Below are positions 62,045 to 64,000 of a stretch of DNA of 64,000 bases, piece after piece. Source of the DNA: Bos javanicus. Its lineage: Eukaryota; Chordata; Mammalia; Artiodactyla; Bovidae. The notes under the pieces were generated by a model that saw nothing but the letters and a program-made list of their open reading frames with translations, was not told the origin of the DNA and did no database searches. Position numbers and translations under genes: made by a program. The stretch lies in assembly GCF_032452875.1 (NCBI RefSeq), contig NC_083868.1, forward strand, positions 120,602,312 to 120,666,311. The letters run 5' to 3'. Every line of letters starts with the position of its first letter. Positions within the stretch are counted from its first letter, which is position 1.

Positions 62045-62256
62045 GACTTCCCTGGTGGCTCAGAAGTTAAGAATTCACCTTCAATGCAAGAGACTCGGGT
62101 TCAATCTCTGGGTCAATAACCCATGGAGAAGGGAATGGCAACCCACTCCAATATTCTTGCCTGGAGAATTCCATGGACAGAGGAGTCTGGTAAGCCTCAG
62201 TCCATGGGGTCTCAAAGAGTTGGACAGGACTGAGCAATTAACACTTTCACACTTTC
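62045..62256 (+). mobile_element. Bov-tA SINE
   Basis: GACTTCCCTGGTGGCTCAGAAGTTAAGAATTCACC head, body to GGACAGGACTGAGCAATTAACACTTTCAC. Perfect 10-bp TSD ACTTTATAAG at 62035-62044 and 62257-62266. Confidence 0.95.
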
Positions 62257-62336
62257 ACTTTATAAGTTATATTATGATCTATGGAAATAGCACATAAAGT
62301 AAAACCGTTTATAAGTTTCCACAGTAAGCTATTTTA

Positions 62337-62939
62337 TTAAAAAAAAAAAAAAAGGAATAAAGAGGGAAAGAGAGACAGAGATCAAAAGAGCCCTGATAGT
62401 TTATTCTCTAAAAGCGACTGTAACTAAAAGAAAGTCATTCCTTAGACAAGAAGCTGACCCAATTTCAACTTTTGTTAATTTGGCCCATTCAAATTACATG
62501 TCAATTAATCAACTGAGTTTTTACAAATCATTAAAAAAATTTTGCTAGTTAACTAACAAATGCCAATAAGAGGAATCACTGATTAAGAAAGTACTGAAGT
62601 CCTAACATGCTTATATCATTCCACTCATATGACAGTAAACTTCCTTCCAACTCAAGGTCTTTGTTTATAAAGGCCTGTTGTTTTAGTCCCACCATTAAAG
62701 TTTCTATGTTACCTTATTTTCATGCAAAGCTCACTGTCTTTACACCAAGGATATATCCCAAATAATACAATCCATTTATTAATAGAAAGAAGTACTATGG
62801 TATAAATAGAGTAATGTACATTAAAACTTTCTAAATTTTTTCACAAGCTACTATGTAAAAGTTTTATTTCCTCATGGGAAACTACCTTAAACTGACTAAT
62901 TTTCATTTTGGAGTAGAATTTCTCAATAAATTTAGCAGT
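62337..62939. other. A-tract and unassigned AT-rich DNA
   Basis: An A16-type tract lies at about 62339-62354 with no recognised element before it; the remainder holds no gene. Confidence 0.4.
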
Positions 62940-62951
62940 AAAATAAAAAAG

Positions 62952-63215
62952 CACCCCACTCCAGTACTCTTGCCTGGAAAATCTCATGGATGGAGGAGCC
63001 TGGTAGGCTGCAATCCATGGGGTCGGTCAGAGTCGGACACAACTGAGCGACTTCATTTTCACTTTTCACTTTGATGCATTGGAGAAGGAAATGGCAACCC
63101 ACTCCAGTATTCTTGCTTGGAGAATCCCAGGGACAGGGGAACCTGGTGGACTGCCATCTGTGGCGTCACACAGAGTCGGACACAACTAAAGCGACTTAGC
63201 AGGAGTAGCAGCAGC
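62952..63215 (+). mobile_element. BOV-A2 SINE
   Basis: Starts CACCCCACTCCAGTACTC, about 15 bp short of the usual 5' end; two units; tail AGCAGGAGTAGCAGCAGC. Perfect 12-bp TSD AAAATAAAAAAG at 62940-62951 and 63216-63227. Confidence 0.96.
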
Positions 63216-63227
63216 AAAATAAAAAAG

Positions 63228-64000
63228 ATAAAGAGAGATCTAAGAGTTAATTAAATATATCTTTGTTTCTTTTTTCCTAAAAAAGAAATTTATCTAGCAT
63301 AGCTAAACTCAGAATTCTTTGTCTACTCATGAAAATTTTTATAATTTACAACTTAGAAATGAATTGCATTCATGTTGAATGATAGCTACTGTTACGCTGC
63401 ATTGTAGGTTTCATTTAGTCACACGATGAAATAATTTAAGGAAAGAATTTGGGAATTATGATGCTACTTTCTGCTATGTTTAGGCATTCCTTTTTTCCCC
63501 CACAGTGTTAATAATAAAGATAATAAAAAAGTGTTTAATTTTGAAGCTTGTGGAGATATAACTACTGAAAGATCTTGAGCTCAAAATGAGGGAAATTCAC
63601 CACAACTTTCATTTTGCTACAACTTGTTCATAGATTCCTGTAATTCATTACTATGATCCCTGTTTTAAAACTTAAGCAGTCAGTCAGAGATAACCTCTAT
63701 TTATAACTTTATTTACCATATAAGGATCCTTCAAAAACTAAGTTCAATACATCAATAACTCAAAATATTTACCCTTTTGTTTATGAAAAATAAATTCCCA
63801 AGATAAAAGTATGAGTAAACAATCTGAAAAATAAAGTACTTTGCTTTCAATATGAATAGATCTTTACTGAGGGAGGACACTGTAGTAATGAAAACATAAT
63901 TGTATCTGTTACTTTAGGAAATGAAACAAAGCAATAAACTAAATTTCATAAGAGCTAAAGCAAAAAAAAAAAAAAATTCTAGTTGTAGTCTATTAGTTTC
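63228..64000. other. Unassigned AT-rich DNA
   Basis: No gene or repeat recognised. A polypyrimidine tract followed by CAG (TTCCTTTTTTCCCCCACAG, 63488-63506) looks like a splice acceptor, but no open exon follows. An A14-type run occurs at 63962-63976. Confidence 0.4.

Noticed and set aside
3428..62256. tRNA-like A- and B-box sequences as tRNA genes
   Set aside because: Every match is the head of a Bov-tA or CHR SINE followed by SINE body and flanked in many cases by TSDs; none folds as a complete intact tRNA by eye.
1153..63215. Regularly recurring ~270-bp repeats as CRISPR or satellite arrays
   Set aside because: They are dispersed SINEs in both orientations with individual TSDs, not tandem units with spacers.

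Overview
This is mammalian, specifically ruminant, nuclear DNA. Three repeat groups show this: BovB (RTE-type) LINEs, the BOV-A2 and Bov-tA SINEs built from them, and young L1 copies with the bovid 5' and 3' UTRs. Older cetartiodactyl CHR SINEs and mammal-wide L2, MIR, hAT, mariner and MaLR relics lie beneath them. I cannot tell cattle from bison, buffalo, sheep or goat. I see no functional host protein-coding gene, rRNA, tRNA or CRISPR array. Every long open frame that I recognise is a retrotransposon fragment, so the window is intergenic or deep intronic.

Layout. 1-8.2 kb: AT-rich DNA with L2, hAT, old L1, a mariner MITE and several SINEs, plus a 3' BovB piece on the minus strand. 8.2-10.7 kb: a BovB copy with a tRNA-type SINE head, the whole flanked by one 11-bp target-site duplication (TSD) and later hit by a BOV-A2. 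10.7-21 kb: sparse MIR, L2, SINE and L1 tails. 21-22.7 kb: another BovB. 22.7-32 kb: mostly unassigned DNA with SINEs, nested CHR-1 and BovB tails. 32-34.1 kb: the longest repeat-poor stretch, with a perfect 18-bp RFX-like palindrome. 34.5-35 kb: an L1 tail that appears to carry a 3' transduction. 36.1-40.5 kb: nested old L1s. 40.5-46.3 kb: the 5' half of a young-type L1 (5' UTR with three ~145-bp monomers, ORF1 relic, endonuclease relic). It is interrupted by a second SINE-headed BovB and its 3' end is lost at a BovB junction. 50.1-52.6 kb: the longest BovB, with endonuclease C-terminus, linker and reverse transcriptase. 53.1-60.4 kb: one ancient L1 opened by six later insertions, including a young L1 whose 3' half of ORF2 is broken by a single in-frame stop. 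60.4-64 kb: SINEs in AT-rich DNA.

How the parts relate. BovB and L1 supply the endonuclease and reverse transcriptase; BOV-A2 and Bov-tA share sequence with BovB ends and CHR SINEs have tRNA-like heads, so all are copied by LINE machinery. TSDs let many insertions be bounded to the base and ordered in time. The most notable observations are two independent SINE-BovB chimaeras, each integrated as one unit, the L1 3' transduction, and a ~120-bp, ~96% identical duplication on either side of a Bov-tA. Family names come from recognition by eye; subfamily names and ages need alignment to a repeat library.
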